Notes under the pieces: generated by a model
What the model was told of the DNA's origin: nothing
The model's input: only the letters and a program-made list of their open reading frames with translations
The model's database searches: none
Assembly (NCBI GenBank): GCA_945828175.1
Contig: CALZQD010000103.1
Location: 1-6,404 of the forward strand
Direction of reading: 5' to 3'
Length of the DNA: 6,404 nt
DNA from: an uncultured Bacteroidales bacterium
GTDB lineage: Bacteria > Bacteroidota > Bacteroidia > Bacteroidales > Muribaculaceae
Position numbers and translations under genes: made by a program
Part shown: in pieces, positions 4,041 through 6,404 of the stretch
Layout: the number at the start of each line of letters is the position of its first letter
How positions within the stretch are numbered: position 1 is the stretch's first letter

Positions 4041-6404
4041 ATGAAAAGACCAATTCTTGTAATTATGTTGTTCTTGGTCAGTGTAGCTGTCGCAGTCGCA
4101 CAGACCATCACAGTAAAAGGAACGGTCGTTGACGCAGCTGACGAGCCCCTGCCCGGCGTTTCGGTGCAGGTCGTAGGCTCTAACCACGGCGCAATGACTG
4201 ACTATGACGGCAACTATCAGATTGCCGGTGTCAAAGGTGACGCTACTCTCCGCTTCAGTTTTGTCGGTACGAAAACTGTCGAAGAGAAAATCAACAATCG
4301 CACTACTATTAATGTAAAGCTTCTCGATGACAACCAGAACCTCGACGAGGTCGTCGTCATCGGTTACGGCGCCGCCAAGGCAAAAGACCTCACGGCTCCT
4401 ATCGCCGTTATCAAGGGCAGTGAGATCACCAACATCCCGACGAGCTCGCCTATGGCCGCTCTCCAGGGCAAAGTCCCCGGCGTCAACATCCTCAACTCGG
4501 GTACTCCCGGTGACGGTCCTAAAGTCCGTATCCGCGGTACAGGCTCTTTCTCGAGCGCCGAGCCCCTCTATGTTGTCGACGGTATGTTCTACGACAACAT
4601 CAACTTCCTCAACAACGACGATATCGAGGAAATGTCGATCCTCAAAGACGCTTCGGCTGCCGCCATCTATGGTGTGAAGGCTGCCAACGGCGTTGTCATC
4701 ATCACAACAAAGAAAGGCAAACAGAATCAGCCCGCCCACATTACTTATAATGGCTATGTAGGCGTTCAGACCGTTACAAAACGTCTCAAGATGGCTAATT
4801 CTCACGAATACGCCACCATGCTCACCGAGGCTAACCCAACGGCTTACAGCCCTGTCCTCGAAGAAGCAGTACGTCTCTGGGGCGGCAACATGAGCAACCT
4901 CACCTTCGGCGCCGACACCGACTGGTATGACGAACTCCTCCGCACAGCCCTCATGACAAACCACAGCCTCACGATCTCGGGCGGCAGCGAGCGCGCTACC
5001 TACTCTCTCGGCATGAGCTACCTCTATCAGGACGGTATCATGGACACCGACAACAACTACAACCGCCTCAACTTCCGCGCTCAGGTCGACTATCAGGCAA
5101 CCAACTGGATGAAAGTCGGCTTCAGCGGCGTCTTCTCGCAGGGCAACCAGCGCATACCGAAAAACAACGCATGGCAGGTAGCCTACAACGCCCCCGGCAT
5201 CTTCCCCGTCTATGACGAGAGCCGCGGCGACGAAATCTACCCCGTCAAATATGCATCGCCCACGCAGATCGGCATCAACAACAACATCTACAACCCCGTT
5301 GCGACAGCCAACTTCCAGAACTCACAGAACAAAGTCAACCAGTATCTGGCCAACTTCTATGCCGAGTTCAATCTCGTTCCCGATAAACTCACTTTCCGCA
5401 CAAGCTACGGCAAGGACTTCTCTACAATCCGTGGCCGCACATTCACCGAACCCTATTATGTAGGTTCAAGCCAGCAGGTAACAGTTTCGGGCCTTACAAA
5501 AACAGCTACCGAATACGACAAATGGTCGTGGGACAATATCCTTACATATAAAGATAAATTCGGCAAGCACGGCGTAGGCGCCATGGTCGGCTACTCGATG
5601 CGTCAGGACGGCTATCAGATGCTCCAGGGCACCGTCAGCGGCGTTCCCACCGAGCGTGAAGAATACTGGTATATCGACAAAGGCGATGCCGAGACAGCTA
5701 AATCAAGCGACGGCGGCTCTCGCTACCGCAGCCAGTCGGTATTCACTCGACTCAACTATGACTACGACGGCAAATATCTGTTGATGTTCACATTCCGTGC
5801 CGACGGTACATCTAAGTACCAGGAAAAATGGGGCTACTTCCCCTCAATCGGCGGCGCATGGGTCATGTCATCAGAGCCTTTCATGAAAGACCAGAACGTC
5901 TTCGATTACCTGAAACTCCGCGCATCTTGGGGTCGTCTGGGTAACGACAACGTTGCAGCAAGCGACGGTTTCGCAGCCCTCACAACTGGCTACCCCGCAT
6001 CAGGCGTATTCGGCAACAACACATATCCCGGCTACCAGAACCCCGCCCGCTTCAGCTGGCTCAAATGGGAGGTTGTCAACGAAACCAACGTCGGCGTTAA
6101 CTTCGCTACTCTCAACGACCGACTGACCGTCGACCTCGACTACTTCTACCGCCTCACAACACAGGCTGTAATCTCTCCGCTGCTTCCCTTCGAGAACGCT
6201 ACCCTCGCCGGCAACTACGGCAAGATCCTCAACGACGGTGTCGACGTTTCAATCAACTGGAACGACCGCCTCGGTGACTTCAAATACTATGTAGGCGCCA
6301 ACATGTCGTTCCTCCACAACGAAGTCAAGAGCCTCAAAGGCCGTCGCATCGTCACAGGCGGTCAGACCTCTAACATCGTCGGCGAGAAGATGAACTCGTT
6401 CTAC
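4041..6404 (+). CDS. SusC/RagA-family TonB-linked outer-membrane transporter (3' end outside window)
   Basis: The open frame runs 788 codons to the window edge with no stop. SusC relatives are usually about 1000 residues, so roughly 200 C-terminal residues are missing. Visible order: signal peptide (1-20, MKRPILVIML then cleavage after AVA, before Q21); carboxypeptidase-regulatory-like domain (about 23-95, with VKGTVVDAADEPLPGVSV and DYDGNYQI); TonB box region DEVVVIGYG (102-110); plug (about 115-226) with LQGKVPGV, VRIRGTGSF, YVVDG and ILKDASAAAIYGVKAANGVV; then the beta-barrel, with hallmarks RADGTSKY (586-593), LRASWGRLGND (626-636) and WEVVNETNVGVNF (676-688). The family imports oligosaccharides or peptides through the outer membrane using TonB energy, capped by a SusD lipoprotein, which would be expected just downstream. 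Codons ending in C dominate (CTC, GTC, ATC, AAC), which fits high expression. It diverges from the regulator gene. The ATG at 4041 directly precedes the signal peptide. The substrate cannot be predicted. Confidence 0.96.
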   Translation, partial: MKRPILVIMLFLVSVAVAVAQTITVKGTVVDAADEPLPGVSVQVVGSNHGAMTDYDGNYQIAGVKGDATLRFSFVGTKTVEEKINNRTTINVKLLDDNQNLDEVVVIGYGAAKAKDLTAPIAVIKGSEITNIPTSSPMAALQGKVPGVNILNSGTPGDGPKVRIRGTGSFSSAEPLYVVDGMFYDNINFLNNDDIEEMSILKDASAAAIYGVKAANGVVIITTKKGKQNQPAHITYNGYVGVQTVTKRLKMANSHEYATMLTEANPTAYSPVLEEAVRLWGGNMSNLTFGADTDWYDELLRTALMTNHSLTISGGSERATYSLGMSYLYQDGIMDTDNNYNRLNFRAQVDYQATNWMKVGFSGVFSQGNQRIPKNNAWQVAYNAPGIFPVYDESRGDEIYPVKYASPTQIGINNNIYNPVATANFQNSQNKVNQYLANFYAEFNLVPDKLTFRTSYGKDFSTIRGRTFTEPYYVGSSQQVTVSGLTKTATEYDKWSWDNILTYKDKFGKHGVGAMVGYSMRQDGYQMLQGTVSGVPTEREEYWYIDKGDAETAKSSDGGSRYRSQSVFTRLNYDYDGKYLLMFTFRADGTSKYQEKWGYFPSIGGAWVMSSEPFMKDQNVFDYLKLRASWGRLGNDNVAASDGFAALTTGYPASGVFGNNTYPGYQNPARFSWLKWEVVNETNVGVNFATLNDRLTVDLDYFYRLTTQAVISPLLPFENATLAGNYGKILNDGVDVSINWNDRLGDFKYYVGANMSFLHNEVKSLKGRRIVTGGQTSNIVGEKMNSFY

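Noticed and set aside
4026..4964. A 312-codon open frame on the minus strand opposite the start of the SusC-type gene
   Set aside because: It is a shadow of the C-ending codons of the real gene. Its product has no recognisable domain, and the plus-strand frame carries a full set of SusC motifs over the same bases.

Overview
This window looks like the end of a contig from a gut-type Bacteroidales genome or metagenome bin, perhaps Muribaculaceae- or Prevotella-like. Three things support this: a SusC/RagA-family TonB-dependent transporter, a membrane-spanning propeller/Y_Y_Y regulator of the Bacteroidota kind, and promoter elements that fit the Bacteroidota TTTG / TAnnTTTG pattern with no Shine-Dalgarno sequence. 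The genus is inferred only from gene style and the moderately GC-rich, C-ending codons. The layout is that of the edge of a polysaccharide-utilisation (PUL-like) locus with a divergent regulator.

Positions 1-47 are not biological. They are the tail of an Illumina Nextera i7 adapter: the end of the P7 sequence, an 8-base index, and the full 34-base transposase adapter ending in the 19-bp mosaic end. Genomic DNA starts at 48.

On the minus strand, one promoter at about 3821-3852 appears to drive two genes. The first (3793 to 914) is a 959-residue membrane protein with a periplasmic beta-propeller and Y_Y_Y domain, a transmembrane helix, a cytoplasmic coiled coil and a LuxR-type HTH. It is a one-piece sensor and transcription factor with no kinase. 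After 17 bp comes a secreted SGNH/GDSL-type hydrolase of the DUF4886 kind (896 to 60).

On the plus strand, a SusC-type outer-membrane transporter starts at 4041 and runs off the window at 6404 (788 codons, no stop). It is the largest plus-strand gene. Its signal peptide, carboxypeptidase-regulatory-like domain, TonB box, plug and much of the barrel are present.

The 247-bp divergent intergenic region (3794-4040) is the most interesting non-coding part. It holds a near-consensus promoter for the regulator and a -7 element with a poor -33 for the transporter, which suggests activation. Between them lie a perfect 8-bp inverted repeat, four AAAACGTAG-like direct repeats (three of them 11 and 21 bp apart, about one and two helical turns), and a smaller dyad. 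A working model is that a periplasmic ligand, probably a glycan imported through the SusC-type pore, is sensed by the regulator. The regulator would bind these sites from the membrane and switch on the transporter, while the hydrolase removes acyl or similar substituents. The substrate cannot be told from this window.
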